Source: Bacteroidales bacterium M5
Lineage (GTDB): Bacteria > Bacteroidota > Bacteroidia > Bacteroidales > Muribaculaceae
NCBI GenBank assembly: GCA_001689535.1
Contig: LUJP01000044.1
Coordinates: forward strand, 1-25,696
Reading direction: 5' to 3'
Length of the DNA stretch: 25,696 bases
Below are positions 1 through 7,064 of this stretch, in pieces (positions within the stretch are counted from its first letter, which is position 1; each line of letters opens with the position of its first letter). A model generated the notes under the pieces. The model was not told the origin of the DNA. It did not search any database and saw only the letters and a list, made by a program, of their open reading frames with translations. The position numbers were made by a program, and so were the translations under genes.

Positions 1-12
1 TTAACAATCGTT

Positions 13-846
13 ATGAAACACCCTCTAATCATTCCATTTCTGTTCATCGCCTGTCTTTTTGTGACGGCCTGCAGCGATGATGAACCGAAGGACAAGACGA
101 AAGACATTATCATGTCAGTCTCGGAAGAACCGGGCGTAATGTATGATCTATTTGACGACGATGGCAAGTATCCGATGATATGCCTTCGGGTGATGGACGA
201 GGATTTCCCCGGCGAGTGGCGCAATCTGCCACTGACGGCAATAGAAGGCTTTGAATATGAAATCGGGCATATGTACACGCTGAAAGTGCGTCGTACCATC
301 CTTGCAAATCCTCCGGCCGATGCAAGCTCACGCACCTACAAGCTGATTGCTGTGCTTGAAGACAGAATATGGCCCGAAGAGCCGAAAGAAGAGGATAAAA
401 TAGTGGTCAACACTGAAGAGGATATCCCTTATGCGGAAAAATGCCCCTATCATATCTATGATGTTTACAAGGATGCATTTGTGATCGACGGCAACGGCAA
501 GATGCATTATGCCGATTACAAAGACGGCGATCCTGAGCTTGATATGAGTTTCGCGGCGGTACAGCTTGAATTTGCCATTGACCGAAGTTCGCCTGATTTC
601 CTTGAGTTCAACCGCATCGGGAAGATGGCGTATTATGCTTATGTGCTCTCTCCGTTGACGGAGAAAATCGAGAAGGTGTGGCTGACCCGCGGAACGCTGT
701 ATCTCAAAGATGTAATCTCGCAGGAGCTATATGATGAGATTGCTACGGAGTATGAAAGCGGGCAGACGCTTGAATACAGCCTTGTGCTTGCCAATATCCA
801 CGGCTACGGTCTTCAGAAAGTGAAATTTTCAATAAGCAAGGAATAG
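13..846 (+). CDS. DUF4377-type lipoprotein
   Basis: Predicted outer-membrane or surface lipoprotein of 277 aa. Residues 1-20 form a lipoprotein signal: a hydrophobic stretch ends in VTAC, with Cys20 as the lipidated residue, followed by acidic residues (SDDE), often seen in exported Bacteroidetes lipoproteins. Residues about 69-117 carry the pattern I recognise as DUF4377: a Trp, then IEGFEYE, a YTLKV strand, NPPADASS at 99-106 and a YKL strand. The C-terminal 160 residues, starting near an acidic PEEPKEED linker, match nothing I know. The start is the first ATG, 12 bp into the window, so the promoter is not visible. The next gene begins 7 bp after the stop, which suggests co-transcription. 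Function is unknown. DUF4377 itself has no assigned activity that I know of. Confidence 0.85.
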   Translation: MKHPLIIPFLFIACLFVTACSDDEPKDKTKDIIMSVSEEPGVMYDLFDDDGKYPMICLRVMDEDFPGEWRNLPLTAIEGFEYEIGHMYTLKVRRTILANPPADASSRTYKLIAVLEDRIWPEEPKEEDKIVVNTEEDIPYAEKCPYHIYDVYKDAFVIDGNGKMHYADYKDGDPELDMSFAAVQLEFAIDRSSPDFLEFNRIGKMAYYAYVLSPLTEKIEKVWLTRGTLYLKDVISQELYDEIATEYESGQTLEYSLVLANIHGYGLQKVKFSISKE

Positions 847-853
847 GGCGGGT

Positions 854-1918
854 ATGATGAGGAAATGCTGTATGCGTGTTTTTATCGTGCTTCTCTGTCT
901 GCTGTCAACACTTGATTCATTCGGAGGGGTTTTCAATACATCAAGATGCTTTGATTTGTTGTGTACCCCTCAATATATTGACAATCTCAAAGAAGATGCG
1001 CGGTTTGTCGGTCTGTTTGCCGATTCAGTGTTTGTAGCCAGGGTTGCTGACATCAATTCAAATTGCAGTGCATCGCGGCTCTGCAATCTGTATTCCGAGG
1101 TGAATGGCGACCGAACGGATATTTCGAAATGTCTGTTTGCCATTCAGCATCTGGACAGTATGGCGAGTGAAATTGAGTGGGCGAAAGGAATTCTGACGGT
1201 TCAGCCACAACTGGCCTATGTGCTTCAAAAGCTGGTAGACAACGGGTATTCCGAGTATTGGGAACAGACTGTATATCCCCGACTGAAATCCCATATTGAC
1301 AATTATAAGCTGAATCAGGCTCTGTTGGACGCCATCCACACGAATCTTTCTGTTTTTTTCTCACCGGAATCGATGCCCGACACTCAATCCAAGATTTTTA
1401 TTCTGGATATTGAAAATGCCTTCAATCTTTCTGATGAATCGTTCTGCTGTACTCCGCTGATTCTTGACCCTGAAATTGAAAAGCAGCTCAGATTGAATTT
1501 TATGAATGTTTATATTCATGAAAATCTGCATAATCTGTATCTTTCTCCTGAACTCATGGCAAAGTTGGGCGAACTCGATAATGACTCTTTTTACAGAAGC
1601 AAGGAAGAGATAGCCCAAAAACATGGAGAGGGTCGGAATGAGGCATTTGTAGTGGCGGCAGAAGTGTATATTTCCAATAAATTGGGATTGCGCGACTGGC
1701 AGAATGTATATGACGAGTTTTCACAATACGTGGATGGAAGTCTGGTGCTGGCGCCAATAGTTTATGTCAATTTACATGACCGCAAACCCGGAGAGACGTA
1801 CAATGACTTTCTTTTGCGTTTATTTGAGAAGGGAATACTGAAAGTGGGCGCTATCGAGGCAAGTTATATGGATGCCATGGGCTTAATCCGGTCGGGGAAT
1901 TTTCCAACGGGGAAATAG
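854..1918 (+). CDS. Putative exported HExxH zinc metallopeptidase
   Basis: A 354-aa protein with an N-terminal signal sequence (residues 1 to about 25: basic MMRKCCMR, then the hydrophobic FIVLLCLLSTL). Residues 222-226 read HENLH, an HExxH zinc-binding motif inside a predicted helix (VYIHENLHNLYL). A second helix about 40 residues later contains NEAFVVAAE with Glu263 and Glu270, either of which could be the third zinc ligand of a gluzincin. This resembles uncharacterised Bacteroidetes exported zincins such as the DUF4932 group, but I cannot assign it firmly. Two ATGs lie in tandem at 854 and 857. I kept the first; either gives the same protein less one residue. It follows the DUF4377 lipoprotein by 7 bp. 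The gene is visibly richer in A and T than the genes after 2519, which fits accessory DNA. Substrate is unknown. Confidence 0.8.
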   Translation: MMRKCCMRVFIVLLCLLSTLDSFGGVFNTSRCFDLLCTPQYIDNLKEDARFVGLFADSVFVARVADINSNCSASRLCNLYSEVNGDRTDISKCLFAIQHLDSMASEIEWAKGILTVQPQLAYVLQKLVDNGYSEYWEQTVYPRLKSHIDNYKLNQALLDAIHTNLSVFFSPESMPDTQSKIFILDIENAFNLSDESFCCTPLILDPEIEKQLRLNFMNVYIHENLHNLYLSPELMAKLGELDNDSFYRSKEEIAQKHGEGRNEAFVVAAEVYISNKLGLRDWQNVYDEFSQYVDGSLVLAPIVYVNLHDRKPGETYNDFLLRLFEKGILKVGAIEASYMDAMGLIRSGNFPTGK

Positions 1919-2015
1919 TCTGGTAAATGCCCAGGCTTGCGCCTATCTGCGGCATCGCGTTCTCCGAGGCTCCGCCGCAGAGTGGGGAGGGAGGGCTCTG
2001 CGTCCCACAGCTGGC

Positions 2016-2111
2016 GCAGTGGGTTGTACAAAAATCGCGCCTGCGGTGCTCCGTGGAGAGGGTGGACTCTCTGTACTAAAATTGGTGCGATGGGTTGTAT
2101 AGAAATCGCGC
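2016..2111. repeat. Imperfect 25-bp direct repeat, two copies 71 bp apart
   Basis: Positions 2016-2040 and 2087-2111 share the core TGGGTTGTA and the tail AAATCGCGC, matching at 21 of 25 positions. Both are followed by G-rich sequence with GAGGG. A weaker third partial copy (CAGTGGGTTGT) starts at 2215. No open reading frame explains the conservation, so this is probably decayed repetitive intergenic DNA. Confidence 0.6.
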
Positions 2112-2154
2112 TCCGGCGCTTGTTGGGGAGGGAGCGTGAAAGGTTTGGTGGGTA

Positions 2155-2200
2155 TTGCTAAACGACGAAGTGTAGGGATGCTCCATGGAGCAGCTGAGGG
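2155..2200. repeat. Half copy of composite extragenic element
   Basis: Contains GTAGGGATGCTCCATGGAGCA, in which 2179-2192 is a perfect 14-bp palindrome. The sequence before it (TTGCTAAACGACGAAGT) aligns with the left flank of the fuller element at 18263-18387 (TCGCAAAACTGCGAAAA). The right half seen in the two larger copies is missing here. Confidence 0.6.
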
Positions 2201-2350
2201 GATTAGTTGGGTGTCAGTGGGTTGTGTGATTTATTGGCGGATGCGGGATGAAGAGTGGGGATAATGTAAAAAACAGGTTGAAGGGTAAAAAAATGATTTG
2301 GGTTAATGATTGTTTTAGGAGTGAGGTTGGGAGAGATGGAAGTGTGGGTT

Positions 2351-2452
2351 CGACGGCCGGAGGCCGACGTTCCCAGACAGAAAGATCGACGTTCCCAGAC
2401 CTGGAGGCCAACGTTCCTAGGCCGGGAGGTCGACGTTTCCAGTTCGGGAGGC
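2351..2452. repeat. 22-bp tandem repeat array, four units plus a partial
   Basis: Four consecutive 22-bp units start at 2365, 2387, 2409 and 2431. The core is CGACGTTCCCAGAC, followed by an 8-base variable part that is mostly G-rich (CTGGAGGC, CGGGAGGT, CGGGAGGC; AGAAAGAT in the first unit). A shortened unit (CGACGGCCGGAGGC) lies at 2351-2364. Units 1 and 2 share 14 identical leading bases, and units 3 and 4 have drifted. The period is not a multiple of three, so the array passes through all three frames, which argues against a protein repeat. There is no spacer and repeat structure like that of CRISPR. Confidence 0.85.
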
Positions 2453-2518
2453 TGTGGAGCGTTGATGTTTTTATTGATGGGGATTGATGGCGGTAAGGGT
2501 ATCGCCATTCCGCGGGGG

Positions 2519-3214
2519 TCAGTCGGCGATGGCTTTGAAGAGGGTGCGGTAGGCTTTTGCGGTGCCGAGGCATACTAAGATGTCGCCGTGGGTCACTGTG
2601 GCGTCGGGGTCTGATTCCACGTCGATAAGCCGGGCGTTGGGACGGTCGAGGCCAAGAATGTTTTTGGAGACAACGCTTCGCGTCACTGCCACAAGTTGCA
2701 GGCCGTATTCGTGTGAAAGGTCGAGGTCGCTGTAACGCAACCCGTTGAAGAAGTCGGGGGCCGCGAATTTCAGTATGTAATTGTCTTCGTCGATTTTCAT
2801 GGATTCTATGGTGCCTCCCACTCCCATCTCGTTTACGAGATCGGAGGCGGCGCGCTGTTCGGGGGTGATGATGCGTTCTATGTCAAATCCCTCAAGGATG
2901 GATTCGTGAAGCTGATCGATGGCGCGGGCGAATATATGGGGCACACCGAGTTTCTTTAGTATCGCCACGGTGCGTATGCTCGCACCGAAACTCTCGCCGA
3001 TGGCCACTATCACTATGTCGACGTTTTTGAGCGGAAGAACCGACAGGGCCGACTCATCGGTGGAGTCGATGATGTAAGCCGTGGATATGTAGTCTTTGAT
3101 TCCCTCCACGAGCGAGGGGTTCTTGTCGGCTCCGATTACTTCGTGACCCATCCGGGTGAGGTCTAAAGCAAGGTTCGAGCCGTATATTCCGAGTCCGATT
3201 ATGAGATAGCGCAT
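2519..3214 (-). CDS. ktrA: KtrA/TrkA-type potassium channel gating subunit (RCK protein)
   Basis: Cytoplasmic regulatory ring subunit of a Ktr/Trk potassium uptake system. By family knowledge it binds nucleotides and gates the membrane subunit. At 231 aa it has one RCK_N plus RCK_C module, the size of KtrA rather than the doubled TrkA of E. coli. Residues 1-130 form the Rossmann domain, with GLGIYG at 7-12 (GxGxxG) and an acidic residue, Asp30, closing the second strand. About 140-231 is the RCK_C domain, ending in a VTHGDILVCLG strand typical of the family. The ATG at 3214 gives a start right at the first beta strand. It lies 21 bp downstream of the ktrB-like gene on the same strand, so the two form an operon and presumably one complex. 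Confidence 0.9.
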   Translation of the reverse strand: MRYLIIGLGIYGSNLALDLTRMGHEVIGADKNPSLVEGIKDYISTAYIIDSTDESALSVLPLKNVDIVIVAIGESFGASIRTVAILKKLGVPHIFARAIDQLHESILEGFDIERIITPEQRAASDLVNEMGVGGTIESMKIDEDNYILKFAAPDFFNGLRYSDLDLSHEYGLQLVAVTRSVVSKNILGLDRPNARLIDVESDPDATVTHGDILVCLGTAKAYRTLFKAIAD

Positions 3215-3235
3215 GATATAGAAGATGTTTTAGAA

Positions 3236-5104
3236 TCAGGAGATGATAATATTGTCGGAGGGATATGAGCAACTGGCTGAGTCGCGCCGGGATGCAATGC
3301 CGGTGAGAAGCGATATAATGCCTACGCGGCCAAGGAACATGGCCACGCAAAGCACAGCTTTGGAGCCGACGCAGAGCTGCGATGTGATTCCGAGCGACGA
3401 GCCTACGGTGAATACCGCCGAGTTCACCTCAAAAAGGATGTCGCGGGCCGAAAGGTGCGGATCAAGCAGAAATATCGTTACCGAGAAAATGAAATAGGAG
3501 AAAATGGAGATGGCCACCACCGCGTTGGCACGACGTATGGAGCCTACCGAAATCGAGCGGTGGAAAGCCGTGACCTGACTACGGCCGGTGACGATGGCGC
3601 GCAGGTTGAGCCAGATGGCGGCGAGGGTGTTGACCTTAATACCGCCGCCGGTGGACTGCGATGATCCTCCCACCCACATGAGGAACATCACAATGACAAG
3701 GGTGACGTTGAGAAACCGGGCCGGATTCACCGATGAGAAGCCGGCGCTTCGGGGAGTGGCGGAGTTGAACACCGACTGGGTGATGCGTTCCAGGAGCGTC
3801 ATGTGGCGCATGGTGTTGGGAGATTCAAGCACGAAGAATGCCACTGCGCCCGTCACGAAGAGGAGGCCGAAGGTGACGAGGGTTATCTTGGTGTTGGTGC
3901 TCCAGATGTGAAGCAGCCCGTTGTAGGAGTGTCCGCGCAGGCGTTGCCAGTGTTTCGAGATGGTGTGGACCACAATATCCTTGAAGTTGACCAGTATAGG
4001 GAAGCCTATGCTTCCGGCTATTATCAGGGCGGAGACAATCCAGTAGATGGATATATTGCCGTGGAGCAACGCTGGATTGGAAAGACCGTCGGGGATGGTG
4101 GAGAATCCGGCGTTGGAGAATGCCGAGACGGAGTGGAACACGGCGCATCCTATTTCCTGCGGGACGGTCATGGGCATGGTGCCGTGGATGGAGAGGAAGA
4201 TGGCAAGAGCACCCATAAGCTCGACAACAAGCGTGAAGGACAGTATGTAGAGGAGGGTGGGAATGAGTGCGTTCATCGACCGGGAGTATATGATGTCCTT
4301 GAGCATGAGCTGGCTGTAGATGCTCGACGTTCCGCTGAAGAAAAGGGCGAAGAAGCTGGTGAAAGTCATCACGCCGAGGGCACCGATCTGAATTAGAATG
4401 CAGAGAATCACGGTGCCGAACGGGGTGAAGATAAGCGACACGTCAACCGGAGTGAGCCCGGTGATGCATACCGCGCTTGTGCTCACAAACAGAGCGTCGA
4501 TAAAATCTATGCCCGTATATGTGCAGTTGGGGAGCATGAGCAGGAACGTTCCTATGGCTATCACCACCAGAAAGCTCGATGAGAGCAGGAGGGAGGGATT
4601 GGTGCGCTTGCCGATGACGCGAATCAGGGCAAAACTTATCGAAAGCACCGAGTAGGCTCCCATAGCCGTGAAAAGGAAAATGTTGGAGTAGAGAAACCGT
4701 TCGAGCCAGGGAAGCCAGGGATTCTCGGGATGGGGATAGATCCATGGCAGGAGTGAGAGGAGCATAGTGCCGTCCACCACCCATTTGAAGGAGCGGGTGG
4801 TGCGCACGGTGCGCCTGAAATTGAACGCGAGGTTGTAGATGATATTGAAGCAGAACAGCGCCTGAATCCAGCGGCAGCCTTTGAAAAGCATCTGCAACTC
4901 TGAATGGGAATGATAATATCCTCCGTAGACTATAGCCAGACATACAAACGCTATGGAAGCCACGGTGACGAGCACGGTGACGATATCAGTGACGGCTGCG
5001 AGGGTGACGGTGCTGCGATGGTTGAAGCGCACAACCGAGGCGCGGAAGCCGGAGGCACGGCGCCGCAGTCTTGTCAATGTTTTTTTCCACAGGGAGTCAC
5101 TCAT
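3236..5104 (-). CDS. ktrB: KtrB/TrkH-family potassium transporter, membrane subunit
   Basis: Inner-membrane potassium (possibly sodium-coupled) uptake protein of 622 aa. The four pore-loop filter regions of the SKT superfamily are visible, each with its glycine: CITGL near 213-217, SNAGF near 330-334, SAGF near 453-456 and SLGIT near 570-574. The conserved GGSSQSTGGGIK segment at 479-490 precedes the last repeat. The N-terminal 165 residues or so add further hydrophobic segments before the core and make the protein longer than classic KtrB (about 450 aa). Long forms like this are, to my knowledge, usual in Bacteroidetes. The ATG at 5104 is followed by a basic stretch (KKTLTRLRRRASGFR), consistent with a cytoplasmic N-terminus. 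The RCK partner gene lies 21 bp downstream. No promoter box was recognised in the 84 bp between this gene and uup. Confidence 0.92.
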   Translation of the reverse strand: MSDSLWKKTLTRLRRRASGFRASVVRFNHRSTVTLAAVTDIVTVLVTVASIAFVCLAIVYGGYYHSHSELQMLFKGCRWIQALFCFNIIYNLAFNFRRTVRTTRSFKWVVDGTMLLSLLPWIYPHPENPWLPWLERFLYSNIFLFTAMGAYSVLSISFALIRVIGKRTNPSLLLSSSFLVVIAIGTFLLMLPNCTYTGIDFIDALFVSTSAVCITGLTPVDVSLIFTPFGTVILCILIQIGALGVMTFTSFFALFFSGTSSIYSQLMLKDIIYSRSMNALIPTLLYILSFTLVVELMGALAIFLSIHGTMPMTVPQEIGCAVFHSVSAFSNAGFSTIPDGLSNPALLHGNISIYWIVSALIIAGSIGFPILVNFKDIVVHTISKHWQRLRGHSYNGLLHIWSTNTKITLVTFGLLFVTGAVAFFVLESPNTMRHMTLLERITQSVFNSATPRSAGFSSVNPARFLNVTLVIVMFLMWVGGSSQSTGGGIKVNTLAAIWLNLRAIVTGRSQVTAFHRSISVGSIRRANAVVAISIFSYFIFSVTIFLLDPHLSARDILFEVNSAVFTVGSSLGITSQLCVGSKAVLCVAMFLGRVGIISLLTGIASRRDSASCSYPSDNIIIS

Positions 5105-5188
5105 GGCTGTTATTGTATGTGGCTATAACGCGTAAGCCGACCCAAAGGATTTCAGGGGGGCTACGGCTTCACGGACTTATTTCGGCCC

Positions 5189-7060
5189 TTATTCCAGTTC
5201 GGAAAGCTCGAGCCAGCGCATTTCCTTTTCATCAAGCAGCCGTGTAAGCTCGGTATAGCGGCGGGAGCGGGTCTCGATGTCGTCAATGGCGGTGCCTGAA
5301 GCGAACAGGGTGTCGAGTTCGTTTTTCTCGAGGGTGAGGGTGTCGATTTCCGTGGTGAGTGCTTCCAGTTCGCGGCGTTCGGCCCATGATAGTTTCCGGG
5401 GGCGTTCCGCACGGGGTTTTCCGGCGGGTGCCGTTTCCCGCCGCGACTGTCGCTGCGACTCCTCTTCCGCCGCCTTGCGGCTGTCGAGGTAGGCACGGTA
5501 TTCGGTGTAGGTGCCGGGAAAGTCCTTTATACGGCCTTCGCCTTCCATCACGAAGAGATGGTCGGCAATGGAGTCGAGGAAGAAGCGATCGTGCGACACC
5601 ACAATAAGGCATCCTCCGAACTTCGACAGGTAATCCTCCAGAATGCCGAGCGTAACGATGTCGAGGTCGTTGGTGGGCTCGTCGAGTATAAGGAAATTGG
5701 GACGACGCATAAGGATTATGGCCAGATGCAGACGCGCCTTTTCCCCGCCCGAGAGCGTCTCGATATACTTCTGCTGGTCGGCCGGAGAGAACAGGAAGTG
5801 GGTGAGAAACTGCATGGGAGTGAAACGGTGGCGGTCGTCGATCACTATATAGTCGGCGATGTCGCTCACGGCATCGATCACCTTCTTGCCTGCAGGGAAA
5901 TCAATGCCGTCCTGACTGTAGTAGCCGAACTTCACGGTCTCACCGATGTCCCATGTTCCGGAGTCGGCCTCCACCATCCCCAGAAGCATTTTGATGAATG
6001 TGGATTTACCCACGCCGTTATGGCCTATGATTCCGAGTTTCTCGTAGCGGGAGAACACGTAGTTGAAATCGTCGAGAATCACTTTGTCGCCCCAGCGTTT
6101 GGAGATATGGCGCGCCTCGAATATCTTCGATCCGATATAGGAAGAGGAAACGGCGTCGAGTTCCACATTCTGCTCCGAGAGGTTAAGGCGGGAGCGTTCC
6201 TTCAGGTCGTAGAAAGAGTCGATACGGTATTTGGCTTTGCCGGCGCGTGCCTGCGGCTGACGGTTCATCCACTCCTGCTCGCGACGCAGTGTGTTGCGCA
6301 CCTTTGCAAGCTCGGCGCCCATAGCCTCGATGCGTTCGGCGCGTCGGCGCAGATATTCATCGTAGTTACCCTGATAGGTGAATATGCCGCAGCGGTCTAT
6401 TTCGATTATCTTGTTGCACACGCGGTCAAGGAAATAGCGGTCGTGTGTGACCATAAGCAGAGTCACGTTCTGGCGCGAGAGGTAGCCTTCGAGCCATTCG
6501 ATGATGCCTACGTCGAGGTGGTTGGTAGGCTCGTCGAGCATAATCAGGTCGGGTCCCTCGAATATGGTGCGTGCTATGGCCACGCGTTTGCGCTGTCCGC
6601 CGGAAAGAGTATCTACCGGCGCGTTTATATCCGTGACTTCGAGCTGGTGAAGGAGCTGCTTGATGCGGTCGTCGCGGTCCCATGCACCGAGGGCGTCCAT
6701 ACGGGCCACGGCCGCAGAACAGCGGTCGGCATCGCCCGACGCGAGGGCTTCTTCGTATTCGGCGATGGTTCGTCCGGCGTCGGATTGAGAGTTGACGCAC
6801 GCTTCGAGAACGGTCTGTCCCGGAGTGAACTCGGGCGACTGTTCCACGAACCCCACGCGCAGGCCGGAGCGGAAGGTGACTGAGCCGCTGTCGGCACTCT
6901 CCTTGCCGGCGATAATGCGCATGAGTGTTGATTTGCCGGTGCCGTTCTTGGCGATAATGCCTATTTTGTCGCCCTGGTTCACACCGAAGGTGACGGAGTC
7001 GAAAAGCATGCGGTCGCCGTAGCTTTTCGTAAGATTCTCTATCTGAAGGTAACTTATCAT
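5189..7060 (-). CDS. uup: ABC-F family ATPase, Uup type
   Basis: Cytoplasmic ABC-F protein with two ATPase cassettes and no membrane domain. ABC-F proteins act on ribosomes, and Uup has also been linked to DNA structure binding and transposon excision. First cassette: Walker A AKNGTGKS at 37-44, signature LSGGQ at 152-156, Walker B IMLDE near 173-177 followed by PTNHLD. Linker with basic helices at about 235-300. Second cassette: Walker A GHNGVGKS at 346-353, signature LSGGE at 436-440, Walker B FLILDEPTNDLD. The DEPTNDLD variant in the second cassette and a charged, coiled-coil C-terminal domain at about 555-623 favour Uup over EttA or antibiotic-resistance ABC-F proteins. Its length of 623 aa suits Uup. 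The start lies 4 bp after the stop of the plug-domain protein gene, so the two are probably co-transcribed. Confidence 0.92.
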   Translation of the reverse strand: MISYLQIENLTKSYGDRMLFDSVTFGVNQGDKIGIIAKNGTGKSTLMRIIAGKESADSGSVTFRSGLRVGFVEQSPEFTPGQTVLEACVNSQSDAGRTIAEYEEALASGDADRCSAAVARMDALGAWDRDDRIKQLLHQLEVTDINAPVDTLSGGQRKRVAIARTIFEGPDLIMLDEPTNHLDVGIIEWLEGYLSRQNVTLLMVTHDRYFLDRVCNKIIEIDRCGIFTYQGNYDEYLRRRAERIEAMGAELAKVRNTLRREQEWMNRQPQARAGKAKYRIDSFYDLKERSRLNLSEQNVELDAVSSSYIGSKIFEARHISKRWGDKVILDDFNYVFSRYEKLGIIGHNGVGKSTFIKMLLGMVEADSGTWDIGETVKFGYYSQDGIDFPAGKKVIDAVSDIADYIVIDDRHRFTPMQFLTHFLFSPADQQKYIETLSGGEKARLHLAIILMRRPNFLILDEPTNDLDIVTLGILEDYLSKFGGCLIVVSHDRFFLDSIADHLFVMEGEGRIKDFPGTYTEYRAYLDSRKAAEEESQRQSRRETAPAGKPRAERPRKLSWAERRELEALTTEIDTLTLEKNELDTLFASGTAIDDIETRSRRYTELTRLLDEKEMRWLELSELE

Positions 7061-7064
7061 TTTG

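Larger units (their letters stand above)
1919..2518. other. 600-bp gene-free convergent intergenic region
   Basis: This stretch separates the stop of the putative metallopeptidase (+) from the stop of ktrA (-). I find no convincing gene. Its open frames are short, rich in Arg, Gly, Ser and Pro, and resemble no family. It holds three kinds of repeat, listed separately: a 25-bp direct repeat at 2016-2111, a half copy of a CCATGG-type extragenic element at 2155-2200, and a 22-bp tandem array at 2351-2452. The + strand is strongly G-rich. No clear rho-independent terminator was found for either flanking gene. Confidence 0.75.

Noticed and set aside
2351..2452. CRISPR array
   Set aside because: Units are contiguous 22-mers with a short degenerate part, no unique spacers of 28-40 bp, and no cas genes nearby.
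2203..2573. Arg/Pro-rich open frames on both strands over the 22-bp array
   Set aside because: They arise from translating tandem non-coding repeats; the 22-bp period shifts frame at each unit and no known protein resembles them.
5558..6883. Plus-strand open frame of 441 codons opposite uup
   Set aside because: Antisense shadow of a conserved ABC-F gene; low-complexity Val, Gly, Glu and His composition and no family resemblance.
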